The notes under the pieces are model-generated. The model saw only the letters and a program-made list of their open reading frames with translations, did not search any database and was not told where the DNA came from. A stretch of DNA of 53,273 bases from Pseudoalteromonas denitrificans DSM 6059 (lineage in GTDB: Bacteria > Pseudomonadota > Gammaproteobacteria > Enterobacterales > Alteromonadaceae), in the NCBI RefSeq assembly GCF_900112265.1, contig NZ_FOLO01000039.1, positions 1 to 53,273 on the forward strand, read 5' to 3'. Both the position numbers and the translations under genes were made by a program. Shown in pieces: positions 14,829-23,193 of this stretch (its first letter is position 1; the number at the start of each line of letters is the position of its first letter).

Positions 14829-15848
14829 TTACCTTTTCCAAATCATATCTGCTAAGCCTTGTTGTTCGTGCCATTTACCTTCTTGTAACCAATCAACAAG
14901 GTATTTTGCTACATCGGGGTAGTTTGCCCTATGAATATTGATATCTTTCGCTAAAAACAACTCACATTGATTTTTATCTATAGAATTCATTGTCCTGCCT
15001 AACCCCAAATGAGTAAGGGCTTTAGCATTTGATATTTGCTCCATCTGCCCTGCAAGTGGCTTGACTAATACATCAATACCTAAATGGATACACTCACTAA
15101 CAAGCTCAAACCCTGCATTACAAATCACTTTTTTACATGACATTAAATCATTTTTAAAGCCTACCAAACAGGGTTCTCGGGTATGTACATTACTGACGTT
15201 GTTGAATTGAAGTCCAGGGCCATATAAATAAAACTCATACTGTGGAAATTGAGTTAAAAACTTAACAATATAACTTTGATCCTCAAAAGGTAAATACACT
15301 AACACCTTATTCCCGATGATATCTGTAGAGTGAAGTTTTACATCTACAATAGGAGGTAAAATAGGACTATCAAAATGGTGCCAATGCAAACCTATTGGAA
15401 ACTTTACAGGTGCAAAATAACGCATTAAATTTTGAGTAAACCAAGAGCTCCCTTCAGTTGGAATATCATGTAAAAATGCATATTGATGCCCTATTCCTAT
15501 AGAGTCTATACCTTGTTGTTTTGCAGCCCAAGCAGAGATAGGCTCAAAATCATTAATGACAAGGTCATAACCTGTTAAATCTAAAGATTTAATGTCTAGT
15601 ATAAGTTTTTTGATGTTATTTTTTTTTAATGTTTTGAATTTATTGATCCGACCTTTTTCACTTATAAATGTTAGTCCCTGTCTATGTTCATATTCACCAA
15701 AAGCGTCCATTGAAAATAAGTCTTTTTTTTGGCGGCCCGAAATTAAAAAAGTGACATCAAGACCTTGCTCTTTTAAGTGCTCAGCCATAATACGAGAACG
15801 TGTAAGATGACCATTACCCGTGCCTTGCACCCCATATAAAATTTTCAT
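14829..15848 (-). CDS. Glycosyltransferase of the MJ1255/VC2487 family
   Basis: The 339-residue protein starts MKILYGVQGTGNGHLTRS, the glycine-rich N-terminus of a GT-B glycosyltransferase of the MJ1255/VC2487 type, a family of uncharacterised UDP-sugar transferase-like proteins. A second half with CNAGFELVSECIHLG and LVKPLAGQMEQISNA is the sugar-nucleotide binding half, similar to MurG/MGDG-synthase-type enzymes. Its ATG at 15846-15848 directly abuts the stop codon of the upstream PAP2 phosphatase gene, which implies translational coupling. A pair of membrane lipid phosphatase and glycosyltransferase suggests glycolipid or envelope glycan work, but the acceptor is unknown. Confidence 0.85.
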   Translation of the reverse strand: MKILYGVQGTGNGHLTRSRIMAEHLKEQGLDVTFLISGRQKKDLFSMDAFGEYEHRQGLTFISEKGRINKFKTLKKNNIKKLILDIKSLDLTGYDLVINDFEPISAWAAKQQGIDSIGIGHQYAFLHDIPTEGSSWFTQNLMRYFAPVKFPIGLHWHHFDSPILPPIVDVKLHSTDIIGNKVLVYLPFEDQSYIVKFLTQFPQYEFYLYGPGLQFNNVSNVHTREPCLVGFKNDLMSCKKVICNAGFELVSECIHLGIDVLVKPLAGQMEQISNAKALTHLGLGRTMNSIDKNQCELFLAKDINIHRANYPDVAKYLVDWLQEGKWHEQQGLADMIWKR

Positions 15849-16358
15849 TTAAGCAACCATAATATTAAGGGTTATAAAACCGATTAAAGTACCCAAACTT
15901 GCACCTGCAAGAATATCTGTTGGAAAGTGAACACCTAAGATCACTCTGGAGATACCGACCAAAGCAGCCCATAAATATATGAAAAAGCTTAATACAGGAA
16001 AAAAGTGAGCAACCAAGTAAGCTAATAAAAATGCACCGCAGGTATGCCCGGATGGAAAACTGAATTCATCAGATGCGACGATGCTAGCTTTAAATGAAGG
16101 AATTGCTTTTGGTGGTCTATTTCGTTTAAGTGTATTTTTTAATAAAAAATAACAGGGCCTTTCAATTAGAAATGCAATTAACGTTGCAATAAACAGCGCT
16201 TTACCTTCATCTGTTAACAATAAAATAAAAGGTAATAATACCTGTAAATATCCGTCTCCTGATTTTGATGTAATATTAGCAAAAGGGACTAACTTTGCAC
16301 TCTTATGACCTGATACACACCACATGAACATGATGGTATCTAAATGTTGTAGTTTCAT
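15849..16358 (-). CDS. PAP2-family membrane phosphatase
   Basis: This 169-residue integral membrane protein has all three motifs of the type 2 phosphatidic acid phosphatase family: KNTLKRNRPP (KX6RP), FPSGHTCG (PSGH) and SRVILGVHFPTD (SRX5HX3D). Such enzymes remove phosphate from phosphatidate, phosphatidylglycerophosphate or undecaprenyl diphosphate at the membrane surface. I chose ATG 16356-16358, preceded by AGGA, over a longer frame to 16442 that would add a charged extension. The stop abuts the start of the following glycosyltransferase, so the two form an operon. Confidence 0.9.
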   Translation of the reverse strand: MKLQHLDTIMFMWCVSGHKSAKLVPFANITSKSGDGYLQVLLPFILLLTDEGKALFIATLIAFLIERPCYFLLKNTLKRNRPPKAIPSFKASIVASDEFSFPSGHTCGAFLLAYLVAHFFPVLSFFIYLWAALVGISRVILGVHFPTDILAGASLGTLIGFITLNIMVA

Positions 16359-16643
16359 AAAAAACGTCCTATTTATCTTTTTTTTGATAGTGCGGACTTT
16401 AGATGACTTTTTGGTGACAAACAGGTTAAATTCAATTGACAAAAAAATAAGGAAGATAAAAGTACAATCGTATTTATATATTAAAAATAAGCAAGATGTT
16501 TAGCCCTTTGTAGGTGCATTACATCCTGCTCCTAATGTTTTTTATCCCTGAAAACAAATGTTTATCAATGTGTTTATGACAAAGATTAAACATTTATAGG
16601 ATATGCATTTATAACAACAGGCTCAATATTAAGCCTTTATATA

Positions 16644-16859
16644 TCAACTATTTTCAATACGAAAACCAACTTTAATTGTCACTTGAAAATGCCCAACTTC
16701 ACCATCAACAATATGCCCTCTCGTTTCAACAACTTCAAACCAATCTAGGTTATTTATTGTCTTATTACATTCAAATATTGCATTTTTAATTGCTTCTTCA
16801 ATACTGTTAGCAGATGAACCAACCATTTCAATTTTTTTATATGTATGATGATTTGACAT
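16644..16859 (-). CDS. Dodecin (flavin-storage protein)
   Basis: The 71-residue protein matches dodecin in length and pattern: YKKIEMVGSSANSIEEAI, then LDWFEVVETRGHI, whose Trp stacks on flavin, and GEVGHFQVTIKVGF, whose Gln contacts the isoalloxazine edge. Dodecins form dodecameric hollow spheres in the cytoplasm that bind and buffer FMN, riboflavin or CoA. It stands alone, upstream of and divergent from nrtS. The roughly 200 bases downstream to the PAP2 gene hold no further gene that I can support. Confidence 0.93.
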   Translation of the reverse strand: MSNHHTYKKIEMVGSSANSIEEAIKNAIFECNKTINNLDWFEVVETRGHIVDGEVGHFQVTIKVGFRIENS

Positions 16860-17030
16860 TTGAAATTCTTCGCAAATTAATTATTACCTATAAATATAGA
16901 ACTATTTTCAGATTTAAGACTATATTTATAATTAATTTAATTAGTTAATGCATATATTTATTATGGCGGTGAGTTAATTTGTCGTGTATGTTTATCAAAT
17001 AAGTTATTGATGACACGGTGAGTATTTAAA

Positions 17031-17258
17031 ATGCGCTGGTTTAATTTAGCAACGAGCAATGCCGTAACAATGCGTTCACTTAGAGTTTCTATGGTCGTTG
17101 GTACTATTTTAGTGGCAATAAATCAGGCTGATATCATAATTTATGGAGAGCTAAGCTTTAGCCATTATATTAAAATATTATTAACTTATTGTGTGCCATA
17201 TTGTGTATCAACCTATGCCAGTGTAGATTCTATGATGAATTCTGATACCACTGATTAA
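17031..17258 (+). CDS. nrtS: NrtS-like small membrane protein (nitrate/nitrite transporter family)
   Basis: This 75-residue protein has two transmembrane helices, LRVSMVVGTILVAINQADIII and IKILLTYCVPYCVSTYASV. The sequence around VGTILVAINQ and YCVPYCVSTYAS is characteristic of NrtS, small proteins reported in cyanobacteria and other bacteria to support nitrate/nitrite transport. It lies 25 bases upstream of a soluble methyl-accepting chemotaxis protein on the same strand, and the two may be cotranscribed. Confidence 0.75.
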   Translation: MRWFNLATSNAVTMRSLRVSMVVGTILVAINQADIIIYGELSFSHYIKILLTYCVPYCVSTYASVDSMMNSDTTD

Positions 17259-17283
17259 CAAAGTAGAAAATGAGGATCGTGTA

Positions 17284-18192
17284 ATGTTTAATTTTTTTGG
17301 TGGTGATAAAACTCCAGAAGGACATGTATTAATAAAGCAAGAAGAGCTTGCTGATTTAAATGCAAAGGCACAGCTACTTGATCATTTGATGGCTAGTGGC
17401 GCTTTAGAAATGGCACAAGAAATCACTGAGAATGCACAAAATGTAAACGTAGCATCTTCGAATAGATTAAATGAAATTGAAAATAACTACGGCCTTATTC
17501 AATCTTTTATTGAACAATCAGAGGGCGTTGAACAAACTTCAAGTGAATCATTTGAATCAGCAAAAATGACTTCAAAAACATCTGAAAATGGTATTCAACA
17601 GCTTGAAAGTTTAACAGCAAATATAACAACATCAGCACAATATATAAGTGAATTTACGGAACTACTTGCCAGTCTAGATGAAAATAACAGAAATATAGGT
17701 CAGTTAGTTGAGTCAATCAAAGGAATTGCTGACCAAACCAATTTATTAGCGCTAAATGCTGCAATTGAGGCTGCTAGAGCCGGTGAACATGGACGAGGTT
17801 TTGCCGTTGTTGCTGATGAAGTCCGTTCACTAGCAAACACTGCAAACCAATCTGCCGATCAAATTCAAAATGAGATGAAAAAAATAATGAATATTTCATC
17901 ATCAATTATCGATAAACAAAAAGAAGTCACCACTATCATTGATGGCAGTGTTGATATTGCAAATACAACAATGGAAAGTCTGCAAGAACTCGTTTCAATG
18001 TCATCTTCAAGCGCTAGCTTAGTTGAGTCGACTATAGAGCAAGTACAACAGCAGCTTAGCAGTTCCGAAACAATAAAAACCAGCATGTTGCAATTGATAG
18101 ACGATACACGAGAAGCATTATCAGGTTCTGCAACTAACGTTGATTTAGGTCAGCAACTTGTAAGCCATTTAATTTTGGATAATCGTAGATAA
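17284..18192 (+). CDS. Soluble methyl-accepting chemotaxis protein
   Basis: The 302-residue protein has no transmembrane segment. The C-terminal half holds the highly conserved chemoreceptor hairpin tip (GIADQTNLLALNAAIEAARA then GFAVVADEVRSLA), flanked by long coiled coils. The N-terminal 100 residues are short, helical and without a recognisable sensory domain. It would signal to CheA from the cytoplasm. The start ATG 17284 follows GAGGATC. Its stop directly abuts the ATG of the next gene, whose product may be a dedicated partner. The close upstream nrtS suggests, without proving it, nitrate- or redox-linked sensing. Confidence 0.92.
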   Translation: MFNFFGGDKTPEGHVLIKQEELADLNAKAQLLDHLMASGALEMAQEITENAQNVNVASSNRLNEIENNYGLIQSFIEQSEGVEQTSSESFESAKMTSKTSENGIQQLESLTANITTSAQYISEFTELLASLDENNRNIGQLVESIKGIADQTNLLALNAAIEAARAGEHGRGFAVVADEVRSLANTANQSADQIQNEMKKIMNISSSIIDKQKEVTTIIDGSVDIANTTMESLQELVSMSSSSASLVESTIEQVQQQLSSSETIKTSMLQLIDDTREALSGSATNVDLGQQLVSHLILDNRR

Positions 18193-18528
18193 ATGACAAA
18201 AGAAGAAGCATTATTAGCTATCGTTCGATTTGATGACAACAAAAATGATGCTTTTTCTCAATTAGTTAAATTTCCTCAAAAATATGAAGCACCGATAATA
18301 GAAGTTACTCCTTTAATGCTTCTTCATGTATTAAAACTTTATACTGCAAGTAAAATTTCAACCGATGAGCTTGAGTTTTGGGCTGATTTTATCGATATAA
18401 GAGAAGATATCAATTCAGATAAAATTGAGGATGAAATTTACGCTTTGTCTAACCCTGAATTAATGGGGGCGATAAATACACAAACTATTTCTAAATTAAT
18501 ACACATCCTAGAAAAAAGTGATATTTAA
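18193..18528 (+). CDS. Unknown 111-residue protein coupled to the chemoreceptor
   Basis: I do not recognise this acidic, helical cytoplasmic protein. Its ATG follows the chemoreceptor stop codon without a gap, so translation is very likely coupled. Features are an N-terminal EEALLAIVRFDDN and a central LKLYTASKISTDELEFWADFIDIREDI, a helical pattern seen in several small unassigned families and some immunity-like proteins. A role as adaptor, sensor ligand-binder or regulator of the chemoreceptor is inference from position alone. Confidence 0.75.
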   Translation: MTKEEALLAIVRFDDNKNDAFSQLVKFPQKYEAPIIEVTPLMLLHVLKLYTASKISTDELEFWADFIDIREDINSDKIEDEIYALSNPELMGAINTQTISKLIHILEKSDI

Positions 18529-18611
18529 TAAATTTACTACTTGATAAATCTCATTTTTTTCCCAAACTTAAATTATAATTTAAACACAATTTATAAGTAC
18601 TCATATAAGCA

Positions 18612-19817
18612 ATGGTAAATTATGACATAACAATTATTGGTGGTGGCATTGCAGGTATAGGTGTAGCGCAGTGCGCATCTGCCGCAGGGTATCGCGTTTT
18701 ATTATTAGAAAAAGGCGAGTTTGCACACCAAACATCTCGTAGTTCCAGTAAGTTAATCCATGGCGGTTTACGCTACCTAGAAACAGGTCAATTTAACTTA
18801 GTTTATAATGCATTACATGAGCGAGCAGCTTTATTGAGATTAGCGCCTGACTTAGTCAAGCCTATTCCATTTTATATTCCCGTATATAAAAACTCTTTCA
18901 GAGGCCCCTGGACTTTGCGAGCCGGTTTAACCTTATATGCTATTCTTACTGGTTTTAATAAACTAGGTAGATATAAAGAGATACCTAAAAATAATTGGTC
19001 TGTGCTCCAAGGTTTAAATACTCAAAATCTAGTTGCTGTATTTCAGTATTGGGATGCACAAACAAATGATGAGTTATTGGCAAATTGTGTGTTAAAAAGT
19101 GCTAAAGAGTTAGGGCTCACTGCATATTCATTTGCAAATTTCATTAACGCCAAAAAGTTAACCAATGGTCATCAAATCAGCTATGAAATTGAAAACAAAA
19201 AAACACAAGTGCACAGTAAAATGATAATAAATGCTGCAGGACCTTGGGTAAATCAAGTTTTAAACAATATATCCCCAGATCTAAATCAATGTAAAATAGA
19301 CTGGGTGCAAGGTACGCATATTATTTTAGATAAAACAGCACCTAAAAAAGTATTTTATTTAGAATCAAAGACTGACAAGCGCGTTATATTTGTAATGCCT
19401 TGGTATGGAAAAACTTTAATAGGCACAACTGAAGTTTTATTAAAAGAACTTTCAAAAAAAATTAAACCTACAAAAAATGAAATCAACTACTTATTAGATA
19501 TTTATCAACATTATTATCCCGGAAATTTACCCAAAATAATACGTTCCTTTGCTGGTGTAAGAGTATTACCTAAATTAAAAAACGCTGCATTTTCTAGGCC
19601 CAGAGAAAGCATTATATGGCAAGATATCGCTATACCAAGCATCATTAGTTTATATGGAGGTAAATTAACAACTTTCAGAACTACAGCCAAGAAAGTTGTT
19701 AAATTAATAAAAAAACAGCTTGGTCCTAAAGAAAACATTGCTGATATTGATCATTTACCTTTATATACAGATACACAATTTATTGAGTTAAATAATAAAA
19801 AGTCTATTTCTGATTAA
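18612..19817 (+). CDS. GlpD-like FAD-dependent glycerol-3-phosphate dehydrogenase, short form
   Basis: The N-terminus has the FAD-binding dinucleotide motif (IIGGGIAGIGVA) and the GlpD hallmark SSSKLIHGGLRYLETGQF. INAAGPWVN and the near-C-terminal LYGGKLTTFRTTAKK also match aerobic glycerol-3-phosphate dehydrogenases. It is 401 residues against about 500 for GlpD: the frame stops soon after GGKLTTFR, so the C-terminal helical domain of the family is missing. It may be an FAD-dependent dehydrogenase with another polyol-phosphate substrate. No glpK or glpF is nearby. The ATG at 18612 lacks a strong ribosome-binding site. Confidence 0.82.
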   Translation: MVNYDITIIGGGIAGIGVAQCASAAGYRVLLLEKGEFAHQTSRSSSKLIHGGLRYLETGQFNLVYNALHERAALLRLAPDLVKPIPFYIPVYKNSFRGPWTLRAGLTLYAILTGFNKLGRYKEIPKNNWSVLQGLNTQNLVAVFQYWDAQTNDELLANCVLKSAKELGLTAYSFANFINAKKLTNGHQISYEIENKKTQVHSKMIINAAGPWVNQVLNNISPDLNQCKIDWVQGTHIILDKTAPKKVFYLESKTDKRVIFVMPWYGKTLIGTTEVLLKELSKKIKPTKNEINYLLDIYQHYYPGNLPKIIRSFAGVRVLPKLKNAAFSRPRESIIWQDIAIPSIISLYGGKLTTFRTTAKKVVKLIKKQLGPKENIADIDHLPLYTDTQFIELNNKKSISD

Positions 19818-19824
19818 ATTTAAA

Positions 19825-21057
19825 CTAACAATGTTCAAAATAAATTCTGTAAGTAGAAGACCAGATAGGATAATTTATTTCCATCATGTAGCATACAAAG
19901 TCATCTTTATTTAAATTTGCAAAGTTAAATAAATAATCACTCATCTCTCCCACATTCAGTGCTGCAATATTACGTGCTCTTTCACTTGAAACATGCAATA
20001 CATTTAGTTCAGGGAATTCAGGTAAACGCTCTGTCCACATATCCGCAGCTTTGAGCTTCCCCTCTTCTACTTTTTGATTATTGGCATAACACCCCACATT
20101 AACAGTACTTCGCATATCTAGTTTTTTATCTAAAAAGACCATCATTACAAGTTTTTCTGTTGGTGTTTTAATGCTAATACTCGTTGAACTACACTTACTT
20201 TCATGCACCAATGGGTTTGCTAACTCATCAGGATTACTAAATAAAAAACTTGCATCAAACGGCTCATTGTTAGGTAAATCATTAAAAACAATACCTGAGT
20301 TACTTGCTGAATAACTTGAATAAGCTTTTGCTAATTCAGAGTCTGAAAACTCATCAACAATGCCAATATGAAACTGACTCGTTTCAATTCTAGACTCAGA
20401 GGTAATATGTTCAGGCGATATGAAACCTTCTGGATGTGGGTGAGTATAAAATTGAACTAAAGGAGGTGACTCTTTACTCCTTGAAATTCCACACTTTGTG
20501 ATCATCGCAACTTCTTGTAAATACTCTTTATTATTAGCACTTTCCGTTAAAACATAACATGAAAACAAAGTATTTATTGACGATGCTAATAATTGTTTTG
20601 AACATAAATAATGTTGCTTTCTTTTTTCCTCTGCGGTCAATATTGCTTCAGCAGAGTCTTTCTTTTCTATTGTATCTTGTAAAAGCCTTTTTAAATGAGC
20701 ATGGCTTTTAGCATATTGTTTAATTTGTAAATTAAAAACTTGTATTATTTTTTGCATTTCATCAATTAAAATAATCGAAATATCTGTCTCTTTTACCTTT
20801 ATAACAAACTCATCTAACCCTGAGATCCCTGGTAATAAACACAATACGTCTTTACCATTTCGGCTTTTTTGCAGCGCATTTAATATTCTTTGACAATTAG
20901 AACGATTAAAGTCCAGCCATTGAGACATGCCTGAAATTGATTGAGCTGATTGTGGAAATTGAGAAACAAGGGAATGTATAACTTTTTTTAAATTTTCACC
21001 TAATCTATTAAGTGAAATTAGGTCATCTTTAGATAGTGTTTTTTTTTCAAGAGACAT
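19825..21057 (-). CDS. Unknown 410-residue protein with a possible N-terminal HTH
   Basis: I do not recognise the family. Residues about 10-65 (ENLKKVIHSLVSQFPQSAQS, then SQWLDFNRSNCQRILNALQK) look like an IclR- or MarR-like winged helix, in which NRSNCQRILNAL would be the recognition helix. The rest is a mixed alpha/beta region without clear motifs, with no signal peptide and no membrane segment. A near-perfect Fur half-palindrome lies eight bases upstream of the start codon, and two ATCTTAGA-like repeats shared with the neighbouring trypsin gene lie just beyond. The ribosome-binding site is weak. It may be an iron-responsive regulator. Confidence 0.65.
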   Translation of the reverse strand: MSLEKKTLSKDDLISLNRLGENLKKVIHSLVSQFPQSAQSISGMSQWLDFNRSNCQRILNALQKSRNGKDVLCLLPGISGLDEFVIKVKETDISIILIDEMQKIIQVFNLQIKQYAKSHAHLKRLLQDTIEKKDSAEAILTAEEKRKQHYLCSKQLLASSINTLFSCYVLTESANNKEYLQEVAMITKCGISRSKESPPLVQFYTHPHPEGFISPEHITSESRIETSQFHIGIVDEFSDSELAKAYSSYSASNSGIVFNDLPNNEPFDASFLFSNPDELANPLVHESKCSSTSISIKTPTEKLVMMVFLDKKLDMRSTVNVGCYANNQKVEEGKLKAADMWTERLPEFPELNVLHVSSERARNIAALNVGEMSDYLFNFANLNKDDFVCYMMEINYPIWSSTYRIYFEHC

Positions 21058-21064
21058 ATTTTAT

Positions 21065-21077
21065 GATAATCATTATT
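21065..21077. promoter_or_regulatory. Fur-box-like site in front of the unknown 410-residue gene
   Basis: GATAATCATTATT at 21065-21077 matches 12 of 13 positions of the right part of the Fur consensus. It lies between the start codon at 21057 and two direct repeats at 21087-21106, where a bound repressor would block both promoter and translation start. Confidence 0.6.
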
Positions 21078-21086
21078 CTAAGGTCT

Positions 21087-21106
21087 ATCTTAGATTCTAT
21101 CTTAAA
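21087..21106. promoter_or_regulatory. Direct repeats ATCTTAGA / ATCTTAAA (12-base period)
   Basis: ATCTTAGA at 21087-21094 and ATCTTAAA at 21099-21106 lie 30-50 bases upstream of the unknown 410-residue gene. Three similar copies lie upstream of the next gene on the same strand (22918-22947), which points to a shared regulator. Confidence 0.45.
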
Positions 21107-21210
21107 TACATATTTAAAGGAAACAACAAGATAGAGTTATTAAAAATAGAATAAGTGATACTCAAACACTCAGATTCAGTATCACTTAGTTAGACAATTA
21201 TAAATTTACT

Positions 21211-22878
21211 TTAATTACAAGAACCTGATGCAGTCCAAACACCCCAAGGGCCTGAAGCTTCAGGGTTACGACCCTGGTTCCACCAGTTCGCAGTGTACTT
21301 CACACCATTTAGCGCAACTTGAGCACCTGTAAGGTAAACTTCACTTGCATTCCAAGTTTCAATTCCCTGACAACCATTTTGATTAGACTCATCTACTGTG
21401 ACATCTTGTGTAAATACATTTGTTAAACCTTGTTCATCCGTTACAGTAAGGCTTACACGATAAGTACCTTTATTTGTATAAGTATGTATTGGATTGATAG
21501 ACGCAGAACTTGTACCATCATCAAAATCCCATAACCTTGAAACGATACCATGGTCATCTGTTGAAGCATCAGAAAAACTGGCAGTTAAAGCTGCAGTTGA
21601 TACACTAAAACTAGCAACAGGAGCCTCATTTTCAGTATTTGTCGAACAGTCGCCAATATTATTCCAAACATTACTATAAACATTTGGTTGTGCGCCTGTA
21701 GACCACCAAGTTGCTTGATATTTTTTGTTTTGATAACTTACAACTTCATTTAATTGATAACTCTTAGCAACATTCCATGCATCAATGCCATCACACCCTA
21801 TAACATCACCACCAATCTTAACAATTGAAGAGGTAGTTCCTGTTTGTCCAATCGTATCAGTTACAGTCAAAGTGACTGTATAACTGCCATTTTTAGCATA
21901 AGTATGAATGGGGTTTTCCACTGTTGAAGTTTCATTATCGCCAAAACGCCATTGTTGAGAAACAATATCAATATCATCTGTTGAGGTATTGTTGAAGCTT
22001 ACTTGACGATCATTTATCTGACTTGTAAAACGTGCAATTGGATTTTCATCACCGCCTATACCCGTTTTTGTTTTGATCCAATCCAGATAACTTGTAGTAC
22101 GTGTAAATGCTGTCGCACCTTGACATGCATTACCCCAACTTACAGTACCTATACTATAAAAATCACCATTTGTAGAAATTGCGTATGGACCACCACTATC
22201 ACCATTACAAGCTGAAACACCACCTGTACCGCCACCACAAATAACAGAACCAGGAATATTAAATTGCAATTGACTACTACAAGATGCATTTGAAATAACA
22301 GGTAAATTTACTTCTCTTAAAGTATCGCTTGAACTACCTTGATGTCGTGTTAAACCCCAACCAGATACAGTTACATCTCTTCCGACACCTGCAAATAGGT
22401 CTTCAATCTCTTTTGTTGGTAATTTTGCAGGTTTATATTTTGAGCTTGCAGATGATGCTAGTTTTAATAATCCAATATCATAACCTGAGCGGATCCCATT
22501 TGCACCTCGCCAATTTTCATGCGTAATTATTTGACTCACTGCCAATGTTTCACCATCACCCGATCTAAGGCTATGCGTTCCTACTTTAACAGTTAAAGAA
22601 TTTGTAGAAGCACTGTCTAAACAATGCGCTGCGGTTAAAACCCAACCACTGCTAATCAAAGTCCCCCCACAACCTTGTCGCCCATTCATTAATAAGGCAA
22701 CCTGATATGGTCTTGAATACGGCGTAGACTCAACACCGCCAACAATTTGAGGAGTCACGTCGTTATCGGATGCACTATATGCTAAAGATGACCCCAAAGT
22801 CCCCATAACAGCAATGCACTTCAATGCCACTGATAACTTACTTTCTGCAAATCCTGTTTTATTTATTTTTTTTATCAT
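21211..22878 (-). CDS. Secreted trypsin-like protease with PKD and chitin-binding modules
   Basis: The 555-residue precursor starts at ATG 22876-22878 behind GAGA and has a long signal peptide ending near AYSAS. The trypsin domain opens with the activation-site IVGG and shows TAAHC (His), YDIGLLKL (Asp) and NGDSGGP (Ser). After it come PKD domain 1 (QQWRFGDNETS to YTVTLTVTD), a chitin-binding type 3 module (IDAWNVAKSYQLNEVVSYQNKKY, then ATWW), PKD domain 2 (RLWDFDDGTS to YRVSLTVTD) and a second chitin-binding module (IETWNASEVYLTGAQVALNG, then ANWWNQGRNP). It probably acts outside the cell on proteins associated with chitin, such as crustacean shell. An in-frame upstream start at 22905 is less likely. 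Its upstream region shares repeats with the 410-residue gene. Confidence 0.92.
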   Translation of the reverse strand: MIKKINKTGFAESKLSVALKCIAVMGTLGSSLAYSASDNDVTPQIVGGVESTPYSRPYQVALLMNGRQGCGGTLISSGWVLTAAHCLDSASTNSLTVKVGTHSLRSGDGETLAVSQIITHENWRGANGIRSGYDIGLLKLASSASSKYKPAKLPTKEIEDLFAGVGRDVTVSGWGLTRHQGSSSDTLREVNLPVISNASCSSQLQFNIPGSVICGGGTGGVSACNGDSGGPYAISTNGDFYSIGTVSWGNACQGATAFTRTTSYLDWIKTKTGIGGDENPIARFTSQINDRQVSFNNTSTDDIDIVSQQWRFGDNETSTVENPIHTYAKNGSYTVTLTVTDTIGQTGTTSSIVKIGGDVIGCDGIDAWNVAKSYQLNEVVSYQNKKYQATWWSTGAQPNVYSNVWNNIGDCSTNTENEAPVASFSVSTAALTASFSDASTDDHGIVSRLWDFDDGTSSASINPIHTYTNKGTYRVSLTVTDEQGLTNVFTQDVTVDESNQNGCQGIETWNASEVYLTGAQVALNGVKYTANWWNQGRNPEASGPWGVWTASGSCN

Positions 22879-23193
22879 AATTTTCTCATTATTATTTATT
22901 TGCACACCACCCGGTGCATCTTAGATATAATCTGAGACAATCTTAAGGTCAACATTTTCCTAAAATAGGAAACTGGTCGGATCTTTGTGAATCAAGTGCC
23001 TTTTTTAGATAATTTCTTTTATAACAACAGATTAAAAGTAAAGAATTATTTACAATAACAGCGAGTTAAATTAACTTAAATTTAACTTCGTGCAATTTAT
23101 AAAATAAATATTGTCATTAACTATCTATATTTATGTAATTTATTTGTCATCAAACTACTTTAACTTTTGTGCAAAGTTTTAAGGAATGGTGTT
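22879..23193. other. Divergent promoter region, trypsin and duplicated-domain gene
   Basis: This A+T-rich region holds the promoters of the trypsin gene and the divergent 380-residue gene. The repeats at 22918-22947 are the one notable element; the rest shows no frame or fold that I can support. Confidence 0.4.
22918..22947. promoter_or_regulatory. Three ATCTTAGA-like direct repeats before the trypsin gene
   Basis: ATCTTAGA at 22918-22925, ATCTGAGA at 22930-22937 and ATCTTAAG at 22940-22947 lie 40-70 bases upstream of the trypsin start codon. The same repeat type occurs at 21087-21106 before the neighbouring gene, with near one-turn spacing (10 or 12 bases). Confidence 0.45.

Noticed and set aside
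16443..16643. Possible gene or RNA in the gap between PAP2 and dodecin genes
   Set aside because: No frame with a ribosome-binding site and no stable fold; only a 5-base stem after dodecin.
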